This document shows, piece by piece, positions 1 to 10,680 of a stretch of 64,000 nucleotides of DNA. How positions within the stretch are numbered: the stretch's first letter is position 1; every line of letters starts with the position of its first letter. A program made the translations under genes and the position numbers. Source of the stretch: Altererythrobacter sp. ZODW24 (GTDB lineage: Bacteria > Pseudomonadota > Alphaproteobacteria > Sphingomonadales > Sphingomonadaceae); assembly GCF_003344885.1 (NCBI RefSeq), contig NZ_CP031155.1, forward strand, positions 186,001-250,000, read 5' to 3'. Under the pieces are notes generated by a model, which was not told where the DNA came from, searched no databases, and worked only from the letters and a program-made list of their open reading frames with translations.

Positions 1-606
1 GCATCGCCCTCCAAGGGGCTGATCCGTAAAGAGTTCCATCCCGCTGACCATGCCAAGGCCTATGAAGCGGGCGGCGCTGCGTGCTTGTCGGTGCTTACTG
101 ACGCGCCCTATTTCCAAGGGCATGAAGATTTTTTGGTTGAAGCGCGGCAGGCATGCGCCCTCCCCGTCCTTCGCAAAGACTTCATGGTCGATCCTTGGCA
201 GGTGTCCGAAGCGCGCTCCATCGGAGCCGACGCGATCCTAATCATCGTCGCCGCTTTGGATGACACGCAAATGTCCGAGATTGAGGCCGCTTCCATCGAG
301 CTGGGTATGGATGTGCTTGTCGAGGTGCATAACGAGGCAGAGCTGGAACGCGCTGCCAATCTCAAATCGCGCCTGATTGGTGTAAACAACCGTGACCTAA
401 AGCGCTTTGTGACTGACCTTGGAGTGACCGAGCGGCTTGCGCCTCTCGCCCCAGAGGGCACATTGTTGATCGGCGAAAGCGGTATCTCTAACCATGCTGA
501 TCTTGAACGTCTTGCCCGCAGTGATGTTCGGTGCTTTCTTGTCGGAGAGAGCCTGATGCGGCATGATGACGTCATGATGGCAACACAAGTATTGCTAGGT
601 AAATGA
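1..606 (+). CDS. trpC: Indole-3-glycerol phosphate synthase, C-terminal part (5' end outside window)
   Basis: Cytosolic TIM-barrel enzyme of tryptophan synthesis that closes the indole ring of CdRP to give indole-3-glycerol phosphate. The reading frame is open from base 1 with no start in the window, so the gene is truncated by the window edge. Recognisable TrpC stretches are ASPSKGLIR with the active-site Lys at the edge, [35 protein letters not shown] and the phosphate-binding GESGI near the end. The stop overlaps the moaC start by 4 bp (ATGA), indicating translational coupling to the molybdenum-cofactor genes, an order common in sphingomonads. Confidence 0.96.
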   Translation, partial: ASPSKGLIRKEFHPADHAKAYEAGGAACLSVLTDAPYFQGHEDFLVEARQACALPVLRKDFMVDPWQVSEARSIGADAILIIVAALDDTQMSEIEAASIELGMDVLVEVHNEAELERAANLKSRLIGVNNRDLKRFVTDLGVTERLAPLAPEGTLLIGESGISNHADLERLARSDVRCFLVGESLMRHDDVMMATQVLLGK

Positions 607-1076
607 GTAAGTTAACCCACCTTGATGAGGCAGGTAATGCACATATGGTGGATGTTGGCAGCAAAGCCGCGACTCGCCGCGAGGCCGTTGCAACCGGACG
701 TATCACCATGTCGAGCGAAGCTGTTGCAGCGATCCGTGATGGGACCGCTGCGAAGGGTGATGTAATCGCTGCGGCCCGGATCGCTGGCATCATGGCCGCT
801 AAGAAAACCGGGGAATTGATACCGCTGTGTCACCCGCTTGCACTGGACTCGGTAACAATAGACTTTGAAGTGACCGCAGATGGCGTTGAAGTAACCGCCA
901 CCGCAGCGCTTTCAGGAAAGACCGGTGTTGAAATGGAAGCCTTAACAGGTGCTTCCGTTTCACTTCTTACAATTTATGACATGATAAAATCAGTCGATAA
1001 GGCAATGGTTATCGAGAGCGTCCACCTCGTTTCAAAGACTGGCGGAAAATCAGGCGATTGGCACTATCCCAAATGA
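603..1076 (+). CDS. moaC: Cyclic pyranopterin monophosphate synthase MoaC
   Basis: Second step of molybdenum-cofactor synthesis: converts the MoaA product 3',8-cyclo-GTP to cyclic pyranopterin monophosphate. At 157 aa it has the usual MoaC length. Motifs seen: N-terminal MVDVGSK, the LIPLCHPL segment, and the C-terminal EMEALTGAS followed by [11 protein letters not shown], which carries the conserved Asp and Lys of the active site. ATGA overlap with trpC upstream and with moeA downstream argues for one transcript. moaA is not in the window. Confidence 0.97.
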   Translation: MSKLTHLDEAGNAHMVDVGSKAATRREAVATGRITMSSEAVAAIRDGTAAKGDVIAAARIAGIMAAKKTGELIPLCHPLALDSVTIDFEVTADGVEVTATAALSGKTGVEMEALTGASVSLLTIYDMIKSVDKAMVIESVHLVSKTGGKSGDWHYPK

Positions 1077-2263
1077 CCAAATTGCTGCCCTTCGAAGAAG
1101 CGCAGCGCCAGTTGATTGCTCTGGCACAGCCGCTTGAGGCCGACACCAGAAGCCCAGTCCATGCAGTCGGGCGCTATCTCGCAGAACCCATGGTCGCCCA
1201 GCGAACACAGCCCGCAGCGGACCTGTCTGCAATGGACGGCTACGCAATCAGCGGCGAAGGCCCGTGGCGTTTGACCGGAGAAAGCCGCGCTGGAAATCCG
1301 TTTGAAGGCGCTCTGGCCGATGGCGACGCCGTGCGGATATCGACGGGCGCACTGATGCCGAGCGGATCGGACAGAGTGCTCATCCAAGAAAATGCTGAGA
1401 TAGATGGCGATGTCCTCACCGCGACCGGTGGCATTCCCACAGCAGGACGCCATGTTCGCCGCAAAGGCTTCGACTTCAACCGTGCTGATAAGCTGCTGGA
1501 TGCCGGCGTTTACTTTGGTCCAGCACAGCTAGCGTTGGCGCTTGCCGCAAACACCGCCTCTCTCAAGGCCCACCGTAAGCCGCGCATTGCCATAATCGAC
1601 AGCGGAGACGAGCTTAGCGCTGCTCCGGACATGTCCTCGCCGCATCAAATCCCCGCCAGTAACGGGTCTATGATCGCGGCCATGGTGCGCGATCTAACAA
1701 GCGATATCATGCATATCGGACCCATTCCCGATAGGTTGGATGCCTTGGAGCAAGCTTTTAATGAAGCTGGTAAAGCGGATGTCATCGTAACGAGCGGCGG
1801 AGCGTCAGTGGGGGACCACGATCTAATCCGTCCCGCGCTCGAGGCCTGGGGCGCAAACATCGCATTCTGGCGCATAGCCATACGGCCGGGAAAGCCGTTG
1901 CTGGTGGCGCAGCGCGGCGAGCAGATCATACTCGGCCTGCCCGGGAACCCGGTTTCCAGCTTCGTGACCGCGCAATTCTTCCTATTACCCCTCTTGAGAG
2001 CTCTTGCTGGTGCATCACGGCCATTCGCACAGGCAGTTGGAGCTGCACTCAGCGGCTCATTAATGAGCGGTGGGCCGAGGCTCCACTTTGTTCGCGCGGT
2101 CTATGACCAAGGCCGCGTCACGCCGATTGACGAACAGGACAGCAGCGCACTTGGGGCATTGTCGTTAGCGAATGCCTTGATCGAACGGCCTGTGGATTGC
2201 CCCACTAGCGCCTCGGGCGACGAAGTTCAGGTCTATTTGCTCGAAAATGGCAGGATTGCTTGA
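1073..2263 (+). CDS. moeA: Molybdopterin molybdotransferase MoeA
   Basis: Inserts molybdate into adenylylated molybdopterin, the last step of Mo-cofactor synthesis. 396 aa from the ATG that overlaps the moaC stop; a start 15 bp upstream is possible but would extend further into moaC. Family motifs: SAMDGYAI near residue 60, the MoCF-binding [11 protein letters not shown] in the central domain, GLPGNPVSS, and a C-terminal beta domain (about residues 325-396). Third gene of the trpC-moaC-moeA run; lexA follows after about 120 bp under its own control. Confidence 0.96.
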   Translation: MTKLLPFEEAQRQLIALAQPLEADTRSPVHAVGRYLAEPMVAQRTQPAADLSAMDGYAISGEGPWRLTGESRAGNPFEGALADGDAVRISTGALMPSGSDRVLIQENAEIDGDVLTATGGIPTAGRHVRRKGFDFNRADKLLDAGVYFGPAQLALALAANTASLKAHRKPRIAIIDSGDELSAAPDMSSPHQIPASNGSMIAAMVRDLTSDIMHIGPIPDRLDALEQAFNEAGKADVIVTSGGASVGDHDLIRPALEAWGANIAFWRIAIRPGKPLLVAQRGEQIILGLPGNPVSSFVTAQFFLLPLLRALAGASRPFAQAVGAALSGSLMSGGPRLHFVRAVYDQGRVTPIDEQDSSALGALSLANALIERPVDCPTSASGDEVQVYLLENGRIA

Positions 2264-2287
2264 CTCGCGCCCCGGTGTTGCTTAATT

Positions 2288-2302
2288 GTTCCTTATTCGT
2301 TC
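2288..2302 (+). promoter_or_regulatory. LexA operator (SOS box) upstream of lexA
   Basis: GTTC, seven bases (CTTATTC), then GTTC: an exact match to the alphaproteobacterial LexA direct-repeat operator GTTC-N7-GTTC. It lies 82-96 bp upstream of the lexA ATG in the only intergenic gap before it, as expected for autorepression. A GAAC-N9-GAAC pair a little further downstream has the wrong spacing and is not counted. Confidence 0.85.
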
Positions 2303-2383
2303 ACTGACTGGGCCACTTTTGGTTCAGGCTGGAACATTGAGCTAGAACAGCGCCTTTTTGGGCGATCAGGGAGTAATCCGACA

Positions 2384-3073
2384 ATGCTGACTGCCAAACA
2401 GCACGAATTGATCCGTTTCATCCAAGCAAGACTTGAAGATACCGGTATTTCCCCGTCTTTCGAAGAAATGAAGGAAGCACTTGATCTTAAGTCAAAGTCT
2501 GGCGTGCATCGCTTGATTTCAGCGCTTGAAGAGCGCGGTTTCATTCGCCGCCTGCCCAATCGCGCCCGCGCTTTGGAAGTGCTCAAGCAGCCTGAGGATG
2601 TAAGTCCGGCTGCGGCCCGAACAGCTCCGGCAAATGATGTAATTGGCTCGACTATCCAGACGCCGGCAGCGCGACCTGAACCTGCGAATGATGTTATTGA
2701 AATTCCGCTCCACGGCCGGATCGCTGCGGGTGCTCCGATCGAGGCATTCGAAGATCATTCAACGCTGCCCGTCCCCGCTGCATTACTTGGTTCCGGTGAG
2801 CATTATGCGCTCGAAGTATCAGGCGATTCGATGATCGAAGCCGGTATCTTCGACGGGGATTTTGCACTGGTTAAGCGCACAAGCACTGCGCGCGATGGTG
2901 AAATCGTGGTGGCTTTGGTCGACAATACGGAAGCGACGCTGAAGTATCTCCGCAAGGAAAGCGGCAAGATTGTGCTCGACCCTGCGAATGCTTCGTATGA
3001 CGCGCAGGTCTACAGCCCCGATCAGGTTGAAGTTCAGGGCAAGCTGGCCGGGCTGCTACGCCGCTATCACTGA
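2384..3073 (+). CDS. lexA: LexA repressor
   Basis: SOS transcriptional repressor that self-cleaves on contact with RecA filaments. 229 aa. Residues 1-65 form the winged-helix DNA-binding domain ([10 protein letters not shown] start; the segment [16 protein letters not shown] is the recognition region). A Pro/Ala-rich linker (about 70-105) leads to the S24 peptidase domain with the Ala115-Gly116 cleavage site in GRIAAGAP, catalytic Ser149 in SGDSM and Lys187 in TEATLKYL. The linker contains two copies of a PANDVI-type sequence (around residues 82 and 100), making it longer than in E. coli. An SOS box precedes the gene. Confidence 0.97.
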   Translation: MLTAKQHELIRFIQARLEDTGISPSFEEMKEALDLKSKSGVHRLISALEERGFIRRLPNRARALEVLKQPEDVSPAAARTAPANDVIGSTIQTPAARPEPANDVIEIPLHGRIAAGAPIEAFEDHSTLPVPAALLGSGEHYALEVSGDSMIEAGIFDGDFALVKRTSTARDGEIVVALVDNTEATLKYLRKESGKIVLDPANASYDAQVYSPDQVEVQGKLAGLLRRYH

Positions 3074-3093
3074 TCGGCTTTTAGGATGGCGGC

Positions 3094-5232
3094 CTATCTC
3101 GCGCTGAATTTGCTTCGGGGTTCCCACGGCCGCCACCAACCCTGCTTCCCCTGATGATCGGCAACACTGTCGATGCGCTGATCAGGCAGGTAAATCGCCA
3201 AGCCGCCCTCCTGTCCCAACAGATTGCGGTCGGCCTTGAGCCATTTCGGGCGGCAACTGCGCGGCAGGAAGCGGTCAGCAATGACTATATCCGCACGGTC
3301 GCAAGCTGCCGCTAAGGGACGCTCATCTACGAAATCACGGCTTCGGGCCATCAATAGCGACCATTGGCGGCCATCGCGTTCAATGGTCAGGCTACAGAAG
3401 TCACGGCTGCACTGTGCGCCGTCCCACTGATTGAGCGGTATCGTCTCGCCAGACATCCCGGCCATTTCGAGTAGATTATCGCTCGCATAGGAGCTGCGGC
3501 TGTCGCGCAGCATCAGTAAGCGGTCGCCCTCGCCTGCGATTCCGACATGCCGACCGTCGCTCGATACCAAGACGTCAGGCACCGGCGCTGTTGCGGCGAA
3601 GATAGCAGCAACGCCCGACGGTATCAGGCCGAGCAAACGCGTTTTGCTGCGCCACAGGGCTAGCCAGAACCCGCCGACCAAGAAGATTGCGAAAACGCCT
3701 CGGCCCATATGCGGTGCCAGTTTCACAGCTCCCGGCTGTTCGGCAGTAAAGTGGGCGATTGCGAGCATTAAATCGAGCGATTTACCTACGAGCCACCATG
3801 CAGGCGCGCCAATCCCCACGACATCCATTGCCAATGCGATCGCTATCAGCGGCATGGTGATGAATGTTGTGAGCGGTATAGCGATTACATTTGCTAGTGC
3901 GCCGTAAACCCCTGCGCGGTGAAAATGGAATAGAACGATAGGCATGAGCGCGATTTCGATGACAAAGCCCGTGATCAATAACATCACAGTCCGGCGCCCG
4001 GTGCGGCTCCACCAACTTTCTTCCCGCGGCGCCAGAAAACGCTTCACCGGCTCGGAATTATGCAGGGCGACAATCGAGATGACCGCTGCAAAGCTCATCT
4101 GGAAGCTCGGCCCAACCAGTGATTCCGGCCACAATATCATGACAAACATCGCTGCAACCGCGACCATGCGCAGTGAAAGCGGTTCCCTCCCAAGGGCGAG
4201 GGCGATGAGCACCAGCACCGCGCCGACACAGCTTCGGATGGTCGGCACCTCCGCGCCGGTCAGCAATGTGTAACCAACTCCGGCCAGTGCTGCGACCGCC
4301 GCTGCAACCATTGGCAAGCGAACGCGCAGCGCGAGCCACGGCCAAAGCGCCAGGAAGGTAATTGCCAAAACATATGCAGCTGCAATCACGGCGCTGACAT
4401 GCAGACCGCTGATTGACAGCAAGTGAGTCAAACCAGCATCGCGCATCGCTTCGTCATCTGCTTCGCTGATTGATCCCCGGTCACCGCTGGCAAAGGCAGC
4501 CGCGATGGTGCCTGGAGACCCGCCTAGATTGCTCCGCACGTGCGCGGACAAGAACCGCTGCAAAGGATCAAGGCCTGCGGTAGGTTCAGGCACATCGCGC
4601 ACCTCCACCTCGCCCAAGACGCTTCCGGTAGCTGCAAGCCCGGAGAACCAAGCTGTGCGCGCAAAATCATATCCGCCCGGCAGCATTGGCGGCGCTGGCG
4701 GCATCAGACGTGCGCGCAGCCGGATGGTTGATCCCTCGCGGATATCGGCCAGATCATATTTCTCTGGCAAATTGACTCGAATTCGCTGTGCGGAGCCAGT
4801 GTCCGGATTGCGCATGGCGAGGATCAGACGCACGCGCTCTTTGGAAGGTTGCTCTTCACGGTCGAGCACTTTCGCATCGAACCGTTCGACACGCGGGTAA
4901 TCAATCGGCTCAGCACCGACCATTTCCGACCTGGCCCACACCAGCGCCGTGCCCGCCGCGATCACCAGTCCCATTGCCGTGAGCGCAATGCGTAGCCGTG
5001 CTCGCCCTTCTTCGGCCCGCCAGATTGCGCTAGCGGCAATCGCCACCAGCAGGCCGGTGACAATGACGGCTAGCCACTGCCAGGGCTCGGCAAAGGTGAA
5101 CCACAATGCGATCCCCGCAGCGAAGCCGACGGCTAGCCAGGGGCCGCTGTCAAAGCCTGCTCGGGAAAGGAAATGCTCGGCATAATCGCCGATACTGGAC
5201 AAGCGGAGTTTGCTCCGCCAAGGCTGCTGCAT
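3094..5232 (-). CDS. comEC: ComEC/Rec2-family DNA-uptake channel protein
   Basis: Predicted inner-membrane channel that brings single-stranded DNA into the cytoplasm during transformation. 712 aa from the ATG at 5232; longer starts up to 5400 would run into the gltX region. Order: N-terminal TM hairpin (DUF4131-like), a soluble OB-like segment with RVNLPEKYD, then the ComEC core of many TM helices with [22 protein letters not shown] and [11 protein letters not shown]. The C-terminal part after about residue 560 looks like a shortened metallo-beta-lactamase-type region without an obvious HxHxDH site. Convergent with lexA, divergent from gltX. Other competence genes are not visible, so transformation ability is inferred only. 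Confidence 0.9.
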   Translation of the reverse strand: MQQPWRSKLRLSSIGDYAEHFLSRAGFDSGPWLAVGFAAGIALWFTFAEPWQWLAVIVTGLLVAIAASAIWRAEEGRARLRIALTAMGLVIAAGTALVWARSEMVGAEPIDYPRVERFDAKVLDREEQPSKERVRLILAMRNPDTGSAQRIRVNLPEKYDLADIREGSTIRLRARLMPPAPPMLPGGYDFARTAWFSGLAATGSVLGEVEVRDVPEPTAGLDPLQRFLSAHVRSNLGGSPGTIAAAFASGDRGSISEADDEAMRDAGLTHLLSISGLHVSAVIAAAYVLAITFLALWPWLALRVRLPMVAAAVAALAGVGYTLLTGAEVPTIRSCVGAVLVLIALALGREPLSLRMVAVAAMFVMILWPESLVGPSFQMSFAAVISIVALHNSEPVKRFLAPREESWWSRTGRRTVMLLITGFVIEIALMPIVLFHFHRAGVYGALANVIAIPLTTFITMPLIAIALAMDVVGIGAPAWWLVGKSLDLMLAIAHFTAEQPGAVKLAPHMGRGVFAIFLVGGFWLALWRSKTRLLGLIPSGVAAIFAATAPVPDVLVSSDGRHVGIAGEGDRLLMLRDSRSSYASDNLLEMAGMSGETIPLNQWDGAQCSRDFCSLTIERDGRQWSLLMARSRDFVDERPLAAACDRADIVIADRFLPRSCRPKWLKADRNLLGQEGGLAIYLPDQRIDSVADHQGKQGWWRPWEPRSKFSAR

Positions 5233-5320
5233 TGCAGCATTGGTGAGCTCGTCTGTTCCCCCTAGGGGCACCCCGGTGCGACCCGATGCCATCAACCTAT
5301 TGGAAAGTAACCCAGACCAC

Positions 5321-6745
5321 ATGGCAAGCGATAACACGCAAATTGTCACCCGCTTTGCGCCGTCACCGACGGGCTTCCTGCACATTGGCGGCGCGCGCAC
5401 CGCGCTGTTTAACTGGCTGTTTGCACGGCATCACGGCGGCAAGGCACTGCTTCGCATCGAAGATACTGACAAAGCCCGCTCAACACAGGAGGCAATCGAC
5501 GCCATTCTGGACGGTTTGGACTGGCTCGGCTTGGATTACGACGAAGAACCTACATTTCAATCAAGCCGTGCGGAACGCCATGCAGAAGTCGCGCATAAGA
5601 TGCTTGAGGCAGGCCATGCCTATCGCTGTTTTGCAACGACGGAAGAACTTGCCGAAATGCGCGATGCTCAGCGCGTGGCCAAGCAGCCGCTGCGTTATGA
5701 TGGCCGGTGGCGCGACCGCGATCCTTCCGAAGCGCCCGACGGCACGCCCTTCACCGTCCGGCTGAAGGTCACGAAAGAGGGATCGACCTCGATTCAGGAT
5801 CTCGTTCAGGGCGAAGTGACCGTCCAGAATGAAGAAATCGATGATTACATCATCCTACGCGCGGACGGCTCGCCGACTTATATGCTCGCAGCGGTTGTTG
5901 ACGATCATGACATGGGCTGCACCCACATCATCCGCGGTGACGATCACTTGAACAACGCGTTTCGCCAATTGCCGATCTATCATGCGATGGACCAGATCGA
6001 AGGTGGCTGGAATGATCCGATCTACGCGCACATCCCGCTGATCCACGGGTCAGACGGTGCGAAACTGTCGAAACGTCATGGGGCACTCGGTGTCGAAGCC
6101 TATCGCGACGAAATGGGCATCATCCCTGATGCCTTGTTCAACTATCTCCTCCGCCTTGGCTGGGGTTATGGTGACAAAGAAATTATCTCTCGCGCGGAAG
6201 CAATTGAATTATTTGATCTTAGCGGTGTAGGTAAAAGCCCTTCCCGCTTCGATATTGCGAAGCTTCAGAACCTCAACGGCCTGTATATCCGCGATATGGA
6301 TGATGCGAAGCTTGCGGCGCTCGTCGGCGCGCGGATCGATGGCGAGCATGACCCCGCGTTGCTGGAGCAAGCAATGCCCGTGCTTAAAACCCGTGCCAAA
6401 GATATTGATGAGCTGGTTGAAGGCAGCGCGTTTCTCTTTGAACAGCGCCCCCTTGCCCTTACGGAAAAGGCGGCCGGACTGCTTGGTGACGAAGCAAAGA
6501 GCCGTTTGGCGCAGGTTTCTGCGCGGTTAGCGGCGGAAAAGGACTGGACTTTAGAGCCTCTGGAGGCCAGTCTTAAAGAGCTAGCTGGGGAACTGGAATT
6601 GGGCCTAGGCAAGCTTGCGCAACCTTTGCGGGCGGCGCTTACCGGGCGAACAACCTCGCCAGGAATTTTCGATGTGCTGGTGCTACTCGGCAGGGAAGAA
6701 AGCCTCGCGCGGATTGACGCGCAAGCTGCACCAGCGGGCAATTAA
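5321..6745 (+). CDS. gltX: Glutamate--tRNA ligase
   Basis: Class I aminoacyl-tRNA synthetase charging tRNA-Glu (possibly also tRNA-Gln, as is usual in alphaproteobacteria relying on GatCAB). 474 aa from the ATG at 5321. The HIGH-type motif is HIGG at residues 21-24 in [15 protein letters not shown], and the KMSKS-type motif is KLSKR at 248-252. The anticodon-binding helical domain fills the C-terminal third. A 37-residue upstream extension is open but lacks family similarity. Followed after 25 bp by gltA. Confidence 0.97.
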   Translation: MASDNTQIVTRFAPSPTGFLHIGGARTALFNWLFARHHGGKALLRIEDTDKARSTQEAIDAILDGLDWLGLDYDEEPTFQSSRAERHAEVAHKMLEAGHAYRCFATTEELAEMRDAQRVAKQPLRYDGRWRDRDPSEAPDGTPFTVRLKVTKEGSTSIQDLVQGEVTVQNEEIDDYIILRADGSPTYMLAAVVDDHDMGCTHIIRGDDHLNNAFRQLPIYHAMDQIEGGWNDPIYAHIPLIHGSDGAKLSKRHGALGVEAYRDEMGIIPDALFNYLLRLGWGYGDKEIISRAEAIELFDLSGVGKSPSRFDIAKLQNLNGLYIRDMDDAKLAALVGARIDGEHDPALLEQAMPVLKTRAKDIDELVEGSAFLFEQRPLALTEKAAGLLGDEAKSRLAQVSARLAAEKDWTLEPLEASLKELAGELELGLGKLAQPLRAALTGRTTSPGIFDVLVLLGREESLARIDAQAAPAGN

Positions 6746-6770
6746 GACGAAACGTTAAGGAGTACGCATT

Positions 6771-8057
6771 TTGGCGGACAAACAGGCGGCGCTGGCTTTG
6801 GGCGGCGAAAACTATGATTATCCCGTGCTTAAAGGCTCGGTCGGCCCCGATGTGGTCGATATCCGCAAGATGTACGGCCAAACTGGCGCGTTCACTTTCG
6901 ACCCGGGCTTCACGTCCACCGCTAGCTGCGAAAGCGCGCTGACCTATATAGACGGCAACGAAGGTGTGCTGCTGCATCGTGGCTATCCGATTGGCCAGCT
7001 AGCTGAAAATTCTAGCTTCATGGAAGTCTCCCATCTGATGCTCAACGGCGAATTGCCGACAGCACAAGAGCTTGACGACTTCACCTACACGATCACGCGG
7101 CACACAATGCTGCATGATCAGTTACGCCAGTTTTACCAGGGTTTCCGCCGCGATGCGCACCCAATGGCCATCATGTGCGGCGTTGTTGGCGCTCTGTCCG
7201 CATTCTATCATGATAGCACCGACATTTCTGATCCTGAGCACCGCAAGATATCAAGCCATCGCTTGATTGCTAAGATGCCAACGATTGCGGCGATGGCTTA
7301 CAAATATTCTATCGGGCAGCCATTCATGGATCCCGATAATTCACTGAGCTACACCGGCAACTTCCTGCGGATGACTTTCGGCGTCCCTGCTGAGCAGTAT
7401 GAAGTTGTTCCTGCAGTTGAGAAGGCGATGGACCGGATTTTCATCCTCCATGCTGATCACGAGCAGAACGCTTCGACTTCAACAGTACGCCTTGCCGGTT
7501 CTTCGGGCGCCAATCCGTTTGCCTGTGTTGCAGCGGGTATTGCCTGCCTCTGGGGCCCCGCGCATGGCGGCGCCAATGAAGCAGCGCTCAACATGCTGCG
7601 TGAAATCGGGACGCCAGACCGTATTCCGCACTATATCGAGCGCGCGAAGGACAAGAACGATCCGTTCCGTCTGATGGGCTTCGGCCACCGCGTTTATAAG
7701 AACTATGATCCGCGCGCGACGGTAATGCAGAAGACCGTTCGCGAAGTGTTTGATGCGCTGAAGGTTGATGATCCACTCTTCGAAACGGCGCTGCGCCTCG
7801 AGGAAATGGCTCTGAACGACCCATACTTCATCGAGAAGAAGCTGTTCCCGAACGTTGATTTCTACTCGGGCGTGATCCTTTCGGCGATCGGTTTCCCGAC
7901 GACGATGTTCACTGCACTCTTCGCCCTCGCCCGCACGGTTGGCTGGGTCGCACAGTGGAATGAAATGATTTCGGACCCCGGCCAGAAGATCGGTCGTCCG
8001 CGTCAGCTGTACACCGGCCCAACGCAACGCGATTACGTTCCGGTCGACAAGCGCTAA
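6771..8057 (+). CDS. gltA: Citrate synthase (type II)
   Basis: Condenses oxaloacetate and acetyl-CoA, the entry step of the TCA cycle. 428 aa, the length of the hexameric Gram-negative type. Catalytic residues lie in [12 protein letters not shown] (His), [14 protein letters not shown] (His) and NVDFYSG (Asp). The start is TTG at 6771, supported by AAGGAG eight bases upstream and by the normal N-terminus that follows (ADKQAAL). The TTG start may lower translation of an otherwise highly expressed gene. Only 25 bp separate it from gltX. Confidence 0.97.
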   Translation: MADKQAALALGGENYDYPVLKGSVGPDVVDIRKMYGQTGAFTFDPGFTSTASCESALTYIDGNEGVLLHRGYPIGQLAENSSFMEVSHLMLNGELPTAQELDDFTYTITRHTMLHDQLRQFYQGFRRDAHPMAIMCGVVGALSAFYHDSTDISDPEHRKISSHRLIAKMPTIAAMAYKYSIGQPFMDPDNSLSYTGNFLRMTFGVPAEQYEVVPAVEKAMDRIFILHADHEQNASTSTVRLAGSSGANPFACVAAGIACLWGPAHGGANEAALNMLREIGTPDRIPHYIERAKDKNDPFRLMGFGHRVYKNYDPRATVMQKTVREVFDALKVDDPLFETALRLEEMALNDPYFIEKKLFPNVDFYSGVILSAIGFPTTMFTALFALARTVGWVAQWNEMISDPGQKIGRPRQLYTGPTQRDYVPVDKR

Positions 8058-8103
8058 GACGCGTCTTCCCGCTTAACCGGCCCGATCAACAGGACAGCGC
8101 CAA

Positions 8104-8298
8104 ATGCTTCGATACATCTTGCAGATTTTCGGAGTGGCGTTGGTCCTGTCGGGCGGGCTGTGGACGCTGCAAGGCCTCGGACTAGTCCACTGGCCTGCAG
8201 ATAGCTTCATGCTCGATCAAAGCCGCTGGGCCATCTACGGCCTGATTACGCTGCTGATCGGTGTGGGTATGCTCTGGTCTTCCCGATTGCGGTCTTAG
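8104..8298 (+). CDS. Small two-TM membrane protein, unknown function
   Basis: 64 aa, with TM1 about residues 4-26 and TM2 about 42-60, joined by a short loop with WPADSFM. No catalytic motif. An AGGAC site precedes the ATG by 8 bases. I recall similar short proteins in other sphingomonads with the same WPADSFM loop, but no function is known. It lies 46 bp after gltA and its stop overlaps the stop of the opposite-strand kinase-like gene by 4 bp. Confidence 0.75.
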   Translation: MLRYILQIFGVALVLSGGLWTLQGLGLVHWPADSFMLDQSRWAIYGLITLLIGVGMLWSSRLRS

Positions 8299-9668
8299 AG
8301 CTCTTCAGGACCGGGCAAGGTTAGGGTAAAGCGTGCGCCCTTCCCAGGCTCACTCTCAACAACCAAATCACCACCCATCGCCCGCGCGAGCTTGCGCGAG
8401 ATGTACAGGCCGAGCCCGGAGCCGCCATCACCGCCGCGGCCAAGCCGCTCGAATTTCTCAAAGACACGCGCCTGCTGCTCCCGCGACAAGCCTTGGCCCT
8501 GATCCGCGACTGTAATTGTTACCTTGGCTCCGACTTCTTCCATCCGCAGCCAGATTTGTGAGCCCTCGGGTGAATAGTTGATCGCATTGCCAACCAGATT
8601 AAGCAGCACCTGAAGCACCCGGCGGAATTCGCCCGTTGCCGGCAGCAGCTCGCTCTCTTGCGGTGCCACTAGGGTGATGCTCTTTTCCTTGGCGCGAACC
8701 CCCAGGATTCCTGCAGCTCGGCGAGCAACATCGCCGAGATCAATCCGGTCTGGCGCAGTTGAGAAACTCTCGGCCTCAACTACCTCAAGGTCAGAGAGGT
8801 CATCGACCAGGGCCAGCAAATGCTCGCCAGCAGCAGCGATATCTGCGGCATAATTACTGTATTCTTCAGCCAATGGACCGGCGAGTTTGCTGCGAATGGT
8901 TTCCGCATTGGCAATTATTCGCGCGATTGGTTGACGCAGGACAGGCGCGACTTCACGGCCGATTGCGACTGCCGCCCCGTTGACGGCCTCCGCCATGATT
9001 GGCGCATCAGCAAGCAATTCTTCAGCAGTCAAATACAGTTCAAAACCGTCTCTGCCCGGTTCCGGATTTCCAAGCGGAACCAATGTTGCCCGCCAATTGC
9101 GCTGTGATCCTTCGAAACGGACAAGCGCGCCGTTAAGCAAGCGCCAATGCATCGGCTGTTCGTGCGAATTGCCCGCGACTTCGACGAATTCGGTCCAGGG
9201 TTTGCCAAGGTTTTCCGCCAAGGTCCGCACAAGGTTGCGCGCGTCAGTTGCACTGCCATCAGCGGTCAGCGTGTTTTGTTCGGCATCCAGACGAGCGGTG
9301 ACCTCTGCTGCCTGACGAACGATGGCGATATTTCGATCGGATACGTCTTGTTCACTGGCCTCGATAATCGGAACCGACTGCCACGCGGCCAATTGCAAGT
9401 TGCAGCCAGTGCCCGCCCCGCTATTCGGGATAACATCCACCCATGCGGACACGCGTTCGTCGCCGTCGATGGCATGAATGGAGTTGGAGAGTTTCAGTCG
9501 GCGAGTTCGGGCCTTTGTGACCAGTTCGCGGAGTTCCGGAATGGCGATAGGCCCGGGGATCTCGCCGCCGCAGCGCATCTGCAAAGCAGCCAACGGCTCC
9601 TCCGCACTGACAAGGTTATCATCCTTGTCGGTGCGCGCCGCCGTATTGAGGGGGCCAGTTCCTGTCAC
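8295..9668 (-). CDS. Sensor histidine-kinase-like protein lacking the phospho-acceptor His
   Basis: 457 aa, no TM segment, so cytoplasmic. The N-terminal 220 residues look PAS-like, with two divergent sensory halves. A DHp-like helix pair follows (about 232-290), then a complete HATPase domain: N box LLNLVGNAINYS (355-366), G1 DQGQGL (389-394), G2 GSGLGLYI (416-423). In the H box the usual SHELRTP is APVLRQP (241-247), so the phosphorylated His is Pro242. ATP binding looks intact but His autophosphorylation should be impossible. First of four genes on this strand (reading back from 12262) and the last in transcription order; the others are an unknown protein, a decayed transferase-like protein and an HPt-like protein. 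No response regulator is adjacent. Confidence 0.88.
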   Translation of the reverse strand: MTGTGPLNTAARTDKDDNLVSAEEPLAALQMRCGGEIPGPIAIPELRELVTKARTRRLKLSNSIHAIDGDERVSAWVDVIPNSGAGTGCNLQLAAWQSVPIIEASEQDVSDRNIAIVRQAAEVTARLDAEQNTLTADGSATDARNLVRTLAENLGKPWTEFVEVAGNSHEQPMHWRLLNGALVRFEGSQRNWRATLVPLGNPEPGRDGFELYLTAEELLADAPIMAEAVNGAAVAIGREVAPVLRQPIARIIANAETIRSKLAGPLAEEYSNYAADIAAAGEHLLALVDDLSDLEVVEAESFSTAPDRIDLGDVARRAAGILGVRAKEKSITLVAPQESELLPATGEFRRVLQVLLNLVGNAINYSPEGSQIWLRMEEVGAKVTITVADQGQGLSREQQARVFEKFERLGRGGDGGSGLGLYISRKLARAMGGDLVVESEPGKGARFTLTLPGPEEL

Positions 9669-9670
9669 GT

Positions 9671-10657
9671 TTAGTCCAACAGGCCTGAGCTACTGGACGC
9701 CAGCAGTGCGGCTGCGCGGTCACTACGGAGTGCTTCAAAGCCTTCAGGCAGCACGATTTCCGGATGGATTAAAGCGAACTGTTCCTCGACTGCTTCCGGT
9801 TTCAAGCCTGCAGCACGCATCGCCAGTGCAAGCCGTGCCAGTTGGCGGTCATTTGTCGAAATGACAGTCAGTTCACGCTGCTGGTTCGATGCGACCGCCA
9901 GTGCTGTCATGAACACAGATGGACCAGCATGGCTTACCGAAAGAGCAGCTTTGGCACCGCTACCCATGGCGATGATTAATCGCGAGAGGAGCCCGAGCCG
10001 GCTCTTGCCTTCATCAAAATTGTTCCGAAGCCGTGCCTCAGCCTTGCTGGTGGCGTCTTCGCCCCCCTCCTCTGCATGGGCCGCAAGTGTAAGCACCGCG
10101 GTATGGAAGAGATCTCCCGGTAGTTCGGTAAGCGGCAACTCCATACGCCGTTGATGCTGCACAAAGCGCGCCTGTGCTGCCAGATATGACATAGCATTGG
10201 TGGCCGTGGCTGCATCTGGTGAGGCAATGAGTGCTTGAACTAGCGGCGAGAGAACAGGATCAATCGCATTGCGTGCTTGTAGCCTTTCGGCAAGATGCCA
10301 CTCCACTGCAAGGGCATGGCAGTGCGTCAGGAACGCCGGGTTGGCGGTCAAGCTCTCAGCTAGCTTCGCCATCTTTACCTTTGAAAATTCGCTAGTTTCT
10401 ACCGCGTCGGCGGCCTCACCAAGGTCGGTCTGCGCAGCATCTTCTTGCGCTAAAGCAAGCTGCCGAGCGCAACTGGCTATCATTCCGCGGATACGAGCGA
10501 CAATCTCATCACTAAACAGCGAATGGTCATCATTAGCCAGCAAATGCCCGAGAATGGGGCCAACCGTTCCAAGTACAACATCGCCCAGCGCGAGCTCCCG
10601 TTGCAGGAGATCTTCAACCGGCTGTTCCGTGGTCTGTATAGGGCGCGCATCAATCAT
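9671..10657 (-). CDS. Unknown protein, predicted mostly helical
   Basis: 328 aa, no signal peptide and no clear TM segment; rich in Ala and Leu with helical periodicity. I do not recognise a family with confidence. Features: an acidic stretch around residues 70-90, a central HQRRMELPLTELPGDLF segment, and a C-terminal IHPEIVLPEGFEALR. Its alternation of short helices is reminiscent of helical-repeat (DUF2336-like) proteins linked to two-component genes, but that is a guess. Two bases separate its stop from the kinase-like gene, so the two are almost certainly co-transcribed. The ATG at 10657 has only a weak ribosome site. Confidence 0.8.
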   Translation of the reverse strand: MIDARPIQTTEQPVEDLLQRELALGDVVLGTVGPILGHLLANDDHSLFSDEIVARIRGMIASCARQLALAQEDAAQTDLGEAADAVETSEFSKVKMAKLAESLTANPAFLTHCHALAVEWHLAERLQARNAIDPVLSPLVQALIASPDAATATNAMSYLAAQARFVQHQRRMELPLTELPGDLFHTAVLTLAAHAEEGGEDATSKAEARLRNNFDEGKSRLGLLSRLIIAMGSGAKAALSVSHAGPSVFMTALAVASNQQRELTVISTNDRQLARLALAMRAAGLKPEAVEEQFALIHPEIVLPEGFEALRSDRAAALLASSSSGLLD

Positions 10658-10680
10658 CGCACCCGCATAGCTACCTATGG

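Noticed and set aside
2332-2348. GAAC-N9-GAAC near the lexA start as a second operator
   Set aside because: Spacing is nine instead of seven bases.
5210-5320. A 37-residue N-terminal extension of gltX
   Set aside because: Family N-terminus begins at ATG 5321, and the extension overlaps the start of comEC on the other strand.
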